From NCBI GenBank assembly GCA_000471925.1, contig CP006668.1, positions 868,001-932,000 on the forward strand: a stretch of DNA of 64,000 nt, written 5' to 3'. The stretch comes from Ralstonia pickettii DTP0602 (lineage in GTDB: Bacteria > Pseudomonadota > Gammaproteobacteria > Burkholderiales > Burkholderiaceae). Numbering within the stretch: position 1 is the first letter of the stretch; each line of letters begins with the position of its first letter. Position numbers and translations under genes: made by a program. This document shows positions 16,881 to 24,848 of this stretch, in pieces. The notes beneath the pieces are model-generated. The model was not told the DNA's origin and did not search any database. It saw only the letters and a program-made list of their open reading frames with translations.

Positions 16881-18128
16881 TTACCCCTTGCGCACGCTGG
16901 CGCAGGTCGATTTGGCGAGCGGCAGGAAGGCCTGGTCGCCCGGGATCACCTGCCGGACGTGGTAGTAGTCCCACGGGTATTTGGACTCGGCGGGCTTCTT
17001 CACCTGCAACAGGTACATGTCGTGCACCATGCGCCCGTCCTCGCGCAGTTTGCCGTTGCGCGCGAACATGTCCGAGACCGGCAGCTCGCGCATCTTCTTC
17101 ACCGCGGTCATCGAGTCGTCGCTGCCCGCGGCCTGCACCGACTTCAGGTAGTGCAGCACGGCGGAGTAGACCCCGGCCTGCGCCATCGTCGGCATGCGCT
17201 TCTGCACTGCATGGAAGCGCTTGGACCAGGCCCGCGTCTGCTCGTCCAGGTCCCAGTAGAAGCCTTCGGTCAGGTACATGTCCTGGGCCTTGTCCAGGCC
17301 CAGGCTGTGCACGTCGGTAATGAACATCAGGGTCGCTGCCATGGTCTGCTTGCGGGTGATGCCGAAGTCCGCCGCCTGCTTGATGGTGTTGGTGGTGTCG
17401 TTGCCGGCATTGGCCAGCGCGATCACCTTGGCCTTGGAGGCCTGCGCCGCCAGCAGGTAGGAAGAGAAGTCCGAGCCTGGGAACGGGTGCGTCGAACGCC
17501 CGACAATCTTGCCGCCGCCGGCGGTGACCACGTCGGCCGCGTCCTTCTCCAGCGCGCGCCCGCCGGCGTAGTCGGCGGTGATGAAGTACCAGCTGTCGCC
17601 GCCGCGCTTGAGCACGGCGCTCGCGGTCCCGGTAGCCAGGGCGTAGGTGTCGTAGGTCCAGTGCAAGGCCGTGGGGGTGCAGTCTTCGTTGGTGATGCGC
17701 GTCGAGGCGCCGCTGGACACGATCACCAGGCGCTGCTTCTCCTTCGCCAGCTTGACCGCGGCCAGCGACGCCGACGAGGCGGGCAGGTCGACGATCATGT
17801 CGACCTTGTCTTCGTCGAACCACGAGCGCGCCTTGGTCGAGGCGACGTCGGGCTTGTTCTGGTGGTCGGCCGAGACCAGCCGTATCGCGAAGGCAGGCTT
17901 GCCGGTGGCCTTGAAGTCATCGATCGCCATCTTCGCGGCCAGCACCGAACCCGAGCCGGATAGGTCGGAGTAGATGCCGGACAGGTCGGTCAGCACGCCG
18001 ATGCGGACTTCGCTGTCCGAGATGCCGGGCGAGGTGCCCGGCGAACTGGCGGGCTTTTGCGCCAGCGCAGGCGGCAGGGCGAGCGCCAGCGCCCACGCCA
18101 CGGCCGTGGTGAGTGGTTTGCGTTGCAT
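16881..18128 (-). CDS. LivK-like periplasmic substrate-binding protein
   Basis: 415 residues of the branched-chain amino acid/amide binding family (Peripla_BP_6). It has a cleavable signal (MQRKPLTTAVAWALALALPPALAQ). Then comes SDSEVRIGVLTDLSGIYSDLSGSGSVLAAKMAIDDF, the family opening. Two cysteines (NEDCTPTALHW and STCASVRKG) may pair. AAGGAGAGGAGACACA precedes the ATG. No ABC permease or ATPase gene accompanies it in the window. It is the first gene of the operon and presumably delivers the carboxylic substrate. Confidence 0.88.
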   Translation of the reverse strand: MQRKPLTTAVAWALALALPPALAQKPASSPGTSPGISDSEVRIGVLTDLSGIYSDLSGSGSVLAAKMAIDDFKATGKPAFAIRLVSADHQNKPDVASTKARSWFDEDKVDMIVDLPASSASLAAVKLAKEKQRLVIVSSGASTRITNEDCTPTALHWTYDTYALATGTASAVLKRGGDSWYFITADYAGGRALEKDAADVVTAGGGKIVGRSTHPFPGSDFSSYLLAAQASKAKVIALANAGNDTTNTIKQAADFGITRKQTMAATLMFITDVHSLGLDKAQDMYLTEGFYWDLDEQTRAWSKRFHAVQKRMPTMAQAGVYSAVLHYLKSVQAAGSDDSMTAVKKMRELPVSDMFARNGKLREDGRMVHDMYLLQVKKPAESKYPWDYYHVRQVIPGDQAFLPLAKSTCASVRKG

Positions 18129-18187
18129 TGTGTCTCCTCTCCTTGCCGGCATTGCCGGCGGGCGGTGTGAACCGAACGTGTGTCGGT

Positions 18188-18284
18188 TTGTCTGACAATC
18201 AGAATAGCAGCCACTTTTTGCTTGTCAAGCGCCCGAGAGGGTTTGACACCGTGGGTGTGATTGAATAGTCTGATGGTCAGACAA
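18188..18284. promoter_or_regulatory. Divergent promoters with two FadR/GntR-type operators
   Basis: Two copies of a GT-N3-AC palindrome flank the divergent promoters. TTGTCTGACAA is at 18188-18198 and TGGTCAGACAA at 18274-18284, with centres 86 bases apart. The minus-strand promoter has -35 TTGACA (18223-18228) and -10 TATTCT (18201-18206) at 16 bases spacing. The plus-strand promoter has -35 TTGACA (18243-18248) and -10 TAGTCT (18266-18271) at 17 bases. Each operator falls at or just after its -10 box, so a bound regulator would block both operon and regulator transcription. FCD-type GntR proteins are known to bind GT-N3-AC palindromes. Confidence 0.75.
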
Positions 18285-18329
18285 TGCGACGTAGGCCGGT
18301 GCCTGCGCCGGCACAAGCGAGGAATAGCG

Positions 18330-19088
18330 TTGGAAGCCCAATTCGAGAAGATCCGCACCATCCCGGCATACCGGGTGCTGGCCGAGGCCATGATCGAGCG
18401 CATCCTGGACGGCCGGCTGCGTGAAGGCGACCCGCTGCCGACCGAGGCCAGGCTGTGCGAGATGTTCGGCGTGAACCGCTCCACGGTGCGCGAGGGCATC
18501 CGCGTGCTCGAGGAAGCCAACCTGGTGCGCCGCGAGCACGCCAAGAAGATGGTGGTGACGCGCCCCTCCGACGCAGAGGTCGGCAAGCAGCTGGAGCGCG
18601 CGCTGGTGCTGCACGAGATCGTCTTCGACGAGCTATGGCAGGCCATGTCGGTGCTGGAGCCGCCAATGGCGCGGCTGGCCGCCGCGCGTGCGACGCCCGA
18701 GGCGCTGGAGCGGCTCGACGATAACCTGCGCAGGACCGAGCAGGCGCTGAAGGCCGGCGAGAGCCTGGTGGAGCTCGACATCGAGTTCCACGGCATCGTC
18801 GCCGCGATGAGCGGCAACCGCGCGCTGGTATTGGCCCGTGAACCGCTCAGCCGGCTGTTCTATCCCGCATTCGCCGCCGTGATGACGCGCGTGCCGGTGG
18901 CAGGCAAGCGGCTGCTGGAGGCACACAAGGCGATCGTCGCCGCGATCCGCGCGGGCGACGAGGACGGCGCGCAGGCCTGGATGGACAAGCACGTGCAGGA
19001 TTTCCGGCGCGGCTACCAGTCCGCCAAGCTCGACCTGCAGTCGCCGGTGGCGGCGCCGCACGCGAGGCCGGTGCCGCGCGCGGACTGA
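18330..19088 (+). CDS. FadR-subfamily GntR transcriptional regulator
   Basis: 252 residues. Winged helix at about 20-75 (PLPTEARLCEMFGVNRSTVREGIRVLEEANLV). The C-terminal FCD all-helical effector domain includes FHGIVAAMSGN and ends with AHKAIVAAIRAGDEDGAQAWMDKHVQ, whose histidines typically bind a metal and a carboxylate ligand. I chose the TTG at 18330 with GAGGA upstream; a TTG at 18261 would put the start inside the promoter. It is divergent from the APH/ACAD operon and the probable repressor of it. Confidence 0.88.
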   Translation: MEAQFEKIRTIPAYRVLAEAMIERILDGRLREGDPLPTEARLCEMFGVNRSTVREGIRVLEEANLVRREHAKKMVVTRPSDAEVGKQLERALVLHEIVFDELWQAMSVLEPPMARLAAARATPEALERLDDNLRRTEQALKAGESLVELDIEFHGIVAAMSGNRALVLAREPLSRLFYPAFAAVMTRVPVAGKRLLEAHKAIVAAIRAGDEDGAQAWMDKHVQDFRRGYQSAKLDLQSPVAAPHARPVPRAD

Positions 19089-19097
19089 CGCCGCGCG

Positions 19098-20003
19098 CTA
19101 CTGCGCCCAGGACTGCGTCGCCAGCCGTTCGGTGAGGTAGTCGCAGAACACCTTCACGCGCGGGCTGAGATGCTTGCGGTTGGGGTAGACCAGGTAGAGC
19201 GGTTCCTTGGCCGGGTCCTGATAGGCCTCCAGCACCGGCATCAGCCGGCCTGCGCGCAGGTCCTCGCCGATATGGAACTCGGCCAGCCGCACGATCCCGA
19301 AACCGTCGAGCGCCAGGTCGCGCGCGATCTCGCCTTGCGTGGTGTCGACCACGCTGGCCGGCCGCACGCCGTAGGTAGTGCCGTCCGCGGCGCGGAACGG
19401 CCACACATTCCACTCACTGACAAAACTGAAGCCCACGCAGGTGTGCTGCTGCAGGTCGGCTGGCGTCCGGGGCCTGCCATGCCGCGCCAGGTATTCCGGT
19501 GACGCGCACACGATCCAGCGGCTCGCGGCGATCTTGCGGGCCACGCGTGAGGAACTGGGCAGCGCGCCGCTGTGGATGGCGACGTCCACGCCCTTGTCGA
19601 AGGCGTCTTCATACTGTGGCGCGATATGGAACTCCACCGACAGCCCCGGATAAGACTTCAGGAACGCGGGCAGCCAAGGCACGATCTGGTGCCGCGCGAA
19701 CGTCAGCATGGTGTGCACGCGCACCTTGCCGTTCAGCGCCTCGCCGAGCGCTTCGCCGTGCGCATCCGCATTGGCCATCGCTTCCACCACCATCTCCGCG
19801 CTGGGCAGGTAGCTCTGGCCTTCTTCGGTCAGGGCGACGGTGCGTCCCTGCCGCACGAACAGGCGCACGCCTAGGCGCGTCTCCAGCCGCGCGACCAGCT
19901 TGCTGACCGCTGACGGCGTGATGTCGAGATTGCGCGCGGCCGCTGAGAAGCTGCGGCTGCGGGCCGAATGCAGGAAAGCGACGAGCTCTGAATATTTGTC
20001 CAC
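19098..20003 (-). CDS. LysR-type transcriptional regulator
   Basis: 301 residues. The N-terminal helix-turn-helix is SFSAAARNLDITPSAVSKLVARLE. The effector domain contains the CrgA-like FHIAPQYEDAFDKGVDVAIHSGAL and ends with KHLSPRVKVFCDYLTERLA. I chose the GTG at 20003 with AGGGG ten bases upstream. It faces the cupin gene at 20203 across about 200 bases, the usual LysR arrangement, so the cupin/MFS genes are likely targets. Confidence 0.85.
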   Translation of the reverse strand: MDKYSELVAFLHSARSRSFSAAARNLDITPSAVSKLVARLETRLGVRLFVRQGRTVALTEEGQSYLPSAEMVVEAMANADAHGEALGEALNGKVRVHTMLTFARHQIVPWLPAFLKSYPGLSVEFHIAPQYEDAFDKGVDVAIHSGALPSSSRVARKIAASRWIVCASPEYLARHGRPRTPADLQQHTCVGFSFVSEWNVWPFRAADGTTYGVRPASVVDTTQGEIARDLALDGFGIVRLAEFHIGEDLRAGRLMPVLEAYQDPAKEPLYLVYPNRKHLSPRVKVFCDYLTERLATQSWAQ

Positions 20004-20202
20004 GGTCTTGTTGCCCCTGGTGGCCGTGCGCGGGCGCGCCGGCCTCCGATCATTGGCATTGTCCGCGCCCGGCGGCAAGGCGACCTGTGCCTGCCTGGCA
20101 CAGCGGCTATTCCGCCGCGGTGCTGGTTCGCGGATTCTTCACGCAACACAATGCGCTCAACCCTGCCTGACCAGGGTCAGTACCCACTCAAAGGAGCTCG
20201 TT

Positions 20203-20736
20203 GTGCAAGTGTATTCGCGCAAATTCCATAATCCCCGCGGCGTGCAGGCGGCGGTAAATCCGCTGCCGCCTGACGCGCGCCCGGATATCTTCTTCGGCAA
20301 CCTCAGCGACATCGATGACATCCGCTGGATCCCCCAGGCCGATGGCGTCGCCTTCCTGCCGTTGTGCTTCGGCGTGACGCAGGGATATTACGTCAATCTG
20401 CTGCGCGTCCGTAAGTCCGGCGTGCTGTCGTGCCACAAGCATTTCGGCGCGGTGCATGCGGTGGTGCTCAAGGGCCGCTGGTTCTATCTCGAGCACGAAG
20501 AGATGTACACCGAAGGCTCGTTCATCATGGAACCCCCGGGCGAGACCCATACCCTGGTGGTGCCGGACGACGTGCCGGAAATGATCACCTGGTTCCACGC
20601 GGTGGCGGGTTACATCTACCTCGACGGCGACAACATCATCGGCCATGAGGACGTCTTCACCAAGGTCGCCGCCGCACGCCGCCACTACGAAGAGAACGGC
20701 CTGGACCAGCGCGACCTCGACAAGCTGATCCGCTGA
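20203..20736 (+). CDS. Cupin, 2,4'-dihydroxyacetophenone dioxygenase-like
   Basis: 177 residues from a GTG start with AAAGGAG upstream. A single cupin domain has the histidine motif SCHKHFGAVHAVVLKGRW and a second, GETHTLVV. The set His-His-Glu-like and a later His suits a non-haem metal site. The family contains enzymes that cleave a carbon-carbon bond in 2,4'-dihydroxyacetophenone, but most members have no known substrate. It belongs to the same family as the two cupins at 35403 and 37637, though it is more diverged. It is followed after 100 bases by an MFS gene. Confidence 0.75.
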   Translation: MQVYSRKFHNPRGVQAAVNPLPPDARPDIFFGNLSDIDDIRWIPQADGVAFLPLCFGVTQGYYVNLLRVRKSGVLSCHKHFGAVHAVVLKGRWFYLEHEEMYTEGSFIMEPPGETHTLVVPDDVPEMITWFHAVAGYIYLDGDNIIGHEDVFTKVAAARRHYEENGLDQRDLDKLIR

Positions 20737-20835
20737 TCCACTGCACGCGAAGCGCGCCATCGACAAAGCCCGCGGCAACCGCCGCGCGAAAGACAGAGGA
20801 CCCTGCCGCCACCGAGCAGGGCCCGGGGAGACAAT

Positions 20836-22149
20836 ATGGAAATCCAGACCAGCCAGGTGCAGGACCTGGCGCAAGCCCATCCCGCGCCCGCGCGCAGCGG
20901 CGCGGTGCGCACCATCTTTGCCGGCAGCATCGGCAATACGGTCGAGTGGTTCGACTGGTCGATCTACACGGTATTCGCCATCTACTTCAGCAAGCAGTTC
21001 TTTCCGGGCGACGACAGCAATGCCGCCCTGCTGTCGACCTTCGCGGTGTTCGCCATCGGCTTTTTCATGCGCCCGCTGGGTGGCTGGCTGATCGGCGGGT
21101 TTTCCGACCGCTATGGCCGGCGCAGCGCGCTGACGTTGTGCATCATGATGATGGCGGGTTCGTCGTTCGCGATCTCGATCCTGCCGACGTACGCGCAGAT
21201 CGGCATCTGGGCGCCGGTGCTGATGACCGTCGCGCGCATGGTGCAGGGACTGTCGGTCGGCGGCGAGTACGGTGCGGCCACCACCTACCTGACGGAATCG
21301 GCGCCGGCGGCCAGGCGCGGCTTCTACGGCAGCTTCCTGTTCTGCAGCATTGCCGCGGGCCTGCTGCTGGCCTCGGGCCTGGCCTGGGTGATGACGCGGT
21401 TCATGACGCCCGAGGCCCTGCACGACTACGGCTGGCGCATCCCGTTCTTCCTCGGCGGCTGCGGCTCGGTGTTCGGCTTCTGGATTCGCCACGGGGTCAA
21501 CGAGACGCAGGCGTTCTCGAAGATGAAGGCCGCAGGAGAGATCCGCCGGCGCTCGCTGGGCTGGGTCTGGCAGCACCACCGCGGCGCAATGCTGCGCCTG
21601 ATGGGAAGCACGGTGCTGCCGGCGTTCAGCTTCTATCTCTTTGTCAGCTACATGCCGGTCTACGCAATGCGCAAGGGCGGCGCCACGCCCGACGTTGCAT
21701 TCCAGGCGAGCACCATCAGCATTGCGCTGTTCATGCTGGCGCTGCCGCTGTGCGGTGCGCTGTCGGACCGCTTTGGCCGACGCCCGCAGTTGCTCGTCTA
21801 TGCGCTGCTCAACCTGCTGTTCCTGTATCCGGTCGTGTCGATGCTCAACGCGGACTTCTGGACGCTGCTGCTGATCGAATGCTTCGGGCTGATGGCGTTT
21901 GCGCTCTATGCGTCGATCGCGCCATCGATCATGGCCGAGTGGTTCGATACGCAAGTGCGCGGGGTGGGCATCGGCGCCGGCTACAACCTGGTGGTGGCGC
22001 TGCTCGGTGGCACGACCCCTTACCTGCTGACCTGGCTGTCGTCGCGCGGGCAGGAGGGCTGGTTCTTCCTCTACGTGGGCTGCGGCGCCTTCATCACCCT
22101 GCTGACGTTCTGCAAGACGCCCGAGACGCGCGGCATGCCGCTGCGGTAA
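20836..22149 (+). CDS. MFS transporter, metabolite:H+ symporter type
   Basis: 437 residues with 12 predicted membrane helices. The opening SIGNTVEWFDWSIYTVFAIYFSKQFF and RPLGGWLIGGFSDRYGRRSAL are signatures of the MHS subfamily (proline/betaine, alpha-ketoglutarate, shikimate permeases). GLSVGGEYGAATTYLTESAP is also typical. GGGGAG precedes the ATG. It probably imports the acid handled by the cupin and hydrolase neighbours. Confidence 0.87.
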   Translation: MEIQTSQVQDLAQAHPAPARSGAVRTIFAGSIGNTVEWFDWSIYTVFAIYFSKQFFPGDDSNAALLSTFAVFAIGFFMRPLGGWLIGGFSDRYGRRSALTLCIMMMAGSSFAISILPTYAQIGIWAPVLMTVARMVQGLSVGGEYGAATTYLTESAPAARRGFYGSFLFCSIAAGLLLASGLAWVMTRFMTPEALHDYGWRIPFFLGGCGSVFGFWIRHGVNETQAFSKMKAAGEIRRRSLGWVWQHHRGAMLRLMGSTVLPAFSFYLFVSYMPVYAMRKGGATPDVAFQASTISIALFMLALPLCGALSDRFGRRPQLLVYALLNLLFLYPVVSMLNADFWTLLLIECFGLMAFALYASIAPSIMAEWFDTQVRGVGIGAGYNLVVALLGGTTPYLLTWLSSRGQEGWFFLYVGCGAFITLLTFCKTPETRGMPLR

Positions 22150-22175
22150 CTGTGCGGCAGCGTATGCAACCTCAA

Positions 22176-22195
22176 GGCCAGCCGTGAGGCTGGCC
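22176..22195 (+). terminator. Hairpin after the MFS gene
   Basis: A perfect 8-base stem (GGCCAGCC / GGCTGGCC) with a 4-base loop, 27 bases after the MFS stop. No T run follows directly, so termination strength is uncertain. Confidence 0.45.
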
Positions 22196-22259
22196 GACTG
22201 TCTTCCATAGCAGAAGCACAGCACAATATCTTTCAACCCTATGGCTTTGAGGCAATGAC

Positions 22260-23078
22260 ATGCTAAGACTGACCATTGATGTGGATGGCGTGGCCACCAG
22301 TTACCTGAACGCCGGCGATCCTGCGCATCCCACCGTGCTGCTGCTGCACGGCACGTTCTGGAGCCGCGTGTGGCAGCCGGTGCTGGATGAACTGGCGGCG
22401 GCCGGGCTGCACTGCGTGGCGGTGGACCTGCCCGGGCTCGGCCGCTCCGGCGGCGAGCTGACCATCGATACGGCATCGATCCCGGCACTTGCGGCCTGGG
22501 TGGAACGGTTTGCGCATGCGGCCGGGATCACCGGCCCCGTCAGGCTGGCCGCGCACGACATCGGCGGCGGGATCGCGCAGCACCTGCTCGTACACGGTGG
22601 CATCGAAGTCAGCCATCTGGCGCTGGTCAATGCCGTGATGTACGACTCATGGCCGGTGCCGGCCGTGGCGCGCTTCCGCGACCCGGCGGTGGTCGCCGCC
22701 ACCACCCACGAGGAAATCCTCTCGGCGCGGCGAACGGCGATCACGCGATGCCTGGATCGTGCGGCAACCCTTGAACTGGTGGAGGCGTACCTGGCGCCAT
22801 GGCTGGATGCGCGCGTGGCGCGCTCGTGGATGGCGCTGGCCGGAGCGGCGGACAATCGCCATACACAGGCACTGGTGCCGGCCTTGCGCGCGTCGGCAAT
22901 CCCCAAGCTGCTGGTCTGGGGCGAGGACGATCCCTTCCAGCGCATCGAGCATGCCGAACGCTTTGCGCGCGAGATTCCGCACACCCGGCTGGTGCGCATC
23001 CCGCGCGCCAGTCATTTCCCCGCGGAAAACGACCCGGGCGCGGTAGCGGCGGCGTTGCGTGATTTCTTCCTGGCCTGA
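22260..23078 (+). CDS. Alpha/beta hydrolase with an aspartate nucleophile elbow
   Basis: 272 residues. The oxyanion segment LLLHGTFWSR is followed by the nucleophile elbow AHDIGG with Asp100 where esterases have serine. The late histidine is in ASHFPAEND. An Asp nucleophile is characteristic of haloalkane dehalogenases, haloacetate dehalogenases and epoxide hydrolases. A cap region lies at about residues 125-200. The substrate is unknown. It is downstream of the MFS gene on the same strand, and a hairpin separates them. Confidence 0.78.
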   Translation: MLRLTIDVDGVATSYLNAGDPAHPTVLLLHGTFWSRVWQPVLDELAAAGLHCVAVDLPGLGRSGGELTIDTASIPALAAWVERFAHAAGITGPVRLAAHDIGGGIAQHLLVHGGIEVSHLALVNAVMYDSWPVPAVARFRDPAVVAATTHEEILSARRTAITRCLDRAATLELVEAYLAPWLDARVARSWMALAGAADNRHTQALVPALRASAIPKLLVWGEDDPFQRIEHAERFAREIPHTRLVRIPRASHFPAENDPGAVAAALRDFFLA

Positions 23079-23095
23079 AGGGAAGGGCGAACGAT

Positions 23096-23141
23096 GCGGC
23101 CGGCCGGGCGCGGATTCCTTCGGAATGCCCGTGCCGGCCGC
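23096..23141. terminator. Large hairpin after the hydrolase gene
   Basis: GCGGCCGGC (23096-23104) pairs with GCCGGCCGC (23133-23141), with an inner GGATTCC/GGAAT stem. It sits between the convergent hydrolase and DUF2798 genes as they were before IS insertion, and could terminate both. Confidence 0.45.
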
Positions 23142-23202
23142 GGCCTAGTACAACATCCCGTAAATAGGTTGAATAATTAATTGCCTCGGATATCATGACG
23201 GG

Positions 23203-24285
23203 ATGAGCCGAGGCCGCCATGCAACGCCAGTGAAGCTGGCGAAGAAAGAAAGACAGGAACTGCTATCGCTGATCGAGCGCAAGACGGCTGCGCAGCGAGA
23301 CGTGATGCGCGCGCGAATCGCGTTGTGGGCCCACGAGGGCCACTCCAATACGGTCATTGCGCGGGAACTGGGTGTATCGGTGCAAACGGTTTGCCTGTGG
23401 CGCAAGCGCATTGCCCAGCGAGGTGCCCAAGGCATTCGCGAGGGCGAGCGCAGTGGCCGTCCCCCACGCATCACCCATGAAGCGCGACTACAGTTGATCT
23501 CGCTGGCTTGCGAAATGCAGGAACCTGAGGGGCGGGTCACGCCCACGCTGGACGAGATTGTGGCGCGCGCCGTGGAGCGCGGCGTCGTCGGGCAGATCAG
23601 CCGCAGCCAGGTGCAGCGCATTCTGCAGGCCGGCGACGTACGTCCGCACCGGGTCCAGCAATGGCTACACAGCCCCGACCCGGCCTTTCGCGAGAAGGTC
23701 AACGGGATTTGTAAGCTGTATCGCAAGGCACCTCGAAACGCGGTGGTGCTCAGTATCGACGAGAAGACCGGCATTCAGGCCATCGAGCGTAAGTACCCGG
23801 GACGTGCACCCGCGCCGGGACGACTGCGTCGGCGTGAGTTTGAATATATTCGTCACGGCACCCAGGCATTGATTGCTGCGCTAGACGTGCATACCGGACA
23901 GGTGCTGGCAGAATGCCGCGACCGGCGCACCCAGGACGATCTGGTCGCCTTCATGGAGCGCGTGGCAAGCGCGTACCCGGGCAAACAGGTGCACGTCGTC
24001 TGGGATAACCTGAACACGCATCGCGCCGAAGCCGTCTGGCAGGCATTCAACGCGCGGCACGATGGGCGGTTTCACTTCCACTTCACGCCATTGCACGCGA
24101 GTTGGGTCAATCAGATCGAGCTCTGGTTTGCCTGCTACACGCGCCGGGTGCTGCGCCAAGCGAGCCACACCAGCATCGCGCACCTGCGCGAACGCACCGA
24201 GCAGTTCGTCCGCGCGCACAATCAGGTGGCCCACCCGTTCAAATGGAGTTTCCGGGGCTATCCGTTGCAAACCGGCGCATCATAA
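23203..24285 (+). CDS. IS630-family transposase
   Basis: 360 residues, full length. Two N-terminal helix-turn-helix regions (GHSNTVIARELGVSVQTVCLWRKRI and the Gly-Arg-Pro-Pro linker) are followed by the DDE core. Asp186 is in VVLSIDEKTG, Asp268 in VHVVWDNLNTH and Glu306 in WVNQIELWF, all in correct spacing. It should be active unless a point change outside these motifs matters. The ATG lies 55 bases inside the left repeat. Confidence 0.93.
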   Translation: MSRGRHATPVKLAKKERQELLSLIERKTAAQRDVMRARIALWAHEGHSNTVIARELGVSVQTVCLWRKRIAQRGAQGIREGERSGRPPRITHEARLQLISLACEMQEPEGRVTPTLDEIVARAVERGVVGQISRSQVQRILQAGDVRPHRVQQWLHSPDPAFREKVNGICKLYRKAPRNAVVLSIDEKTGIQAIERKYPGRAPAPGRLRRREFEYIRHGTQALIAALDVHTGQVLAECRDRRTQDDLVAFMERVASAYPGKQVHVVWDNLNTHRAEAVWQAFNARHDGRFHFHFTPLHASWVNQIELWFACYTRRVLRQASHTSIAHLRERTEQFVRAHNQVAHPFKWSFRGYPLQTGAS

Positions 24286-24297
24286 TCGAGGATCCAA

Positions 24298-24597
24298 ATG
24301 CCAGCCTTACCCACCAAACATTACGCTGCCAAATTGCAGCAGCAACTGCGCAGCCTGCTCGGCCACGAGCAGATCATCACACAAGCCTACGGGCGTCACC
24401 TGCTGATCAAACGTCTGGACGACGAGGAGCCGACCGTGGTGGCTCGGCTGACCGAGCTCGGCCGCAATCGCTATGGTGCCGCCTTTCGCAGCCATAGTGG
24501 GCGTTGGGAACCGTTGCCAGGCGCAGGCTCGCTCGACGAGATGGCCGAGTTGGTTGTCACGCTCCTGCAGCCGTATTTTCAGCCCGATAATTATTAA
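24298..24597 (+). CDS. Small accessory ORF of the IS630 element
   Basis: 99 residues inside the IS, 12 bases after the transposase stop. The sequence (MPALPTKHYAAKLQQQLRSLLGHEQIITQAYGRHLLIKR...) shows no known domain to me. A basic helical start is followed by an alpha/beta part ending MAELVVTLLQPYFQPDN. Most IS630 elements encode only a transposase, so this may be a passenger or a transposition helper. GAGGATCCAA before the ATG is a usable ribosome site. Confidence 0.65.
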   Translation: MPALPTKHYAAKLQQQLRSLLGHEQIITQAYGRHLLIKRLDDEEPTVVARLTELGRNRYGAAFRSHSGRWEPLPGAGSLDEMAELVVTLLQPYFQPDNY

Positions 24598-24618
24598 AGC
24601 TATTTACGGGATGTTGTA

Positions 24619-24843
24619 CTAGTGCGTCAGCGCATCGACGGCGCGCCGTATCGCAGGCGCGGCCAGCAGCACGATGGGCAGCATGATGGCCCACGACACG
24701 GCGTAGGCATGCAGCCAGTGCGACAGGAAACTGCCGCGCCCGTAGAAGGGCGCGCTGGCGATGGCAGCGGCGACGGCGCAGCTCATGCCCGACTGGATCG
24801 CGCCGAACACGAAATGCCCGTAGCGCCGTGGGATGCGGGACAT
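24619..24843 (-). CDS. DUF2798 small membrane protein
   Basis: 74 residues with two membrane helices (FVFGAIQSGMSCAVAAAIASA and SWAIMLPIVLLAAPAI), the layout of DUF2798 proteins, whose role is unknown. The TAG stop is made of the duplicated target TA plus the last base of the IS. Before insertion the next base (from the left flank) was also G, so the stop was TAG and the protein is unchanged. It starts five bases after the NTF2-like gene and is likely cotranscribed with it. Confidence 0.7.
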   Translation of the reverse strand: MSRIPRRYGHFVFGAIQSGMSCAVAAAIASAPFYGRGSFLSHWLHAYAVSWAIMLPIVLLAAPAIRRAVDALTH

Positions 24844-24848
24844 GCTGC

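Larger units (their letters stand above)
23148..24619 (+). mobile_element. IS630-family insertion sequence, apparently intact
   Basis: A 1472-base element. Its ends are near-perfect inverted repeats: GTACAACATCCCGTAAATAG at the left and its complement at the right. The flanking dinucleotide TA at 23146-23147 and 24620-24621 is the target duplication expected of the family. It holds a full-length transposase (23203-24285) and a short second gene (24298-24597). The insertion sits exactly at the stop codon of the minus-strand DUF2798 gene. Confidence 0.92.

Noticed and set aside
20188..22488. A 766-codon minus-strand open frame over the cupin and MFS genes
   Set aside because: Antisense shadow; composition is His/Arg/Gln-rich without any recognisable motif.
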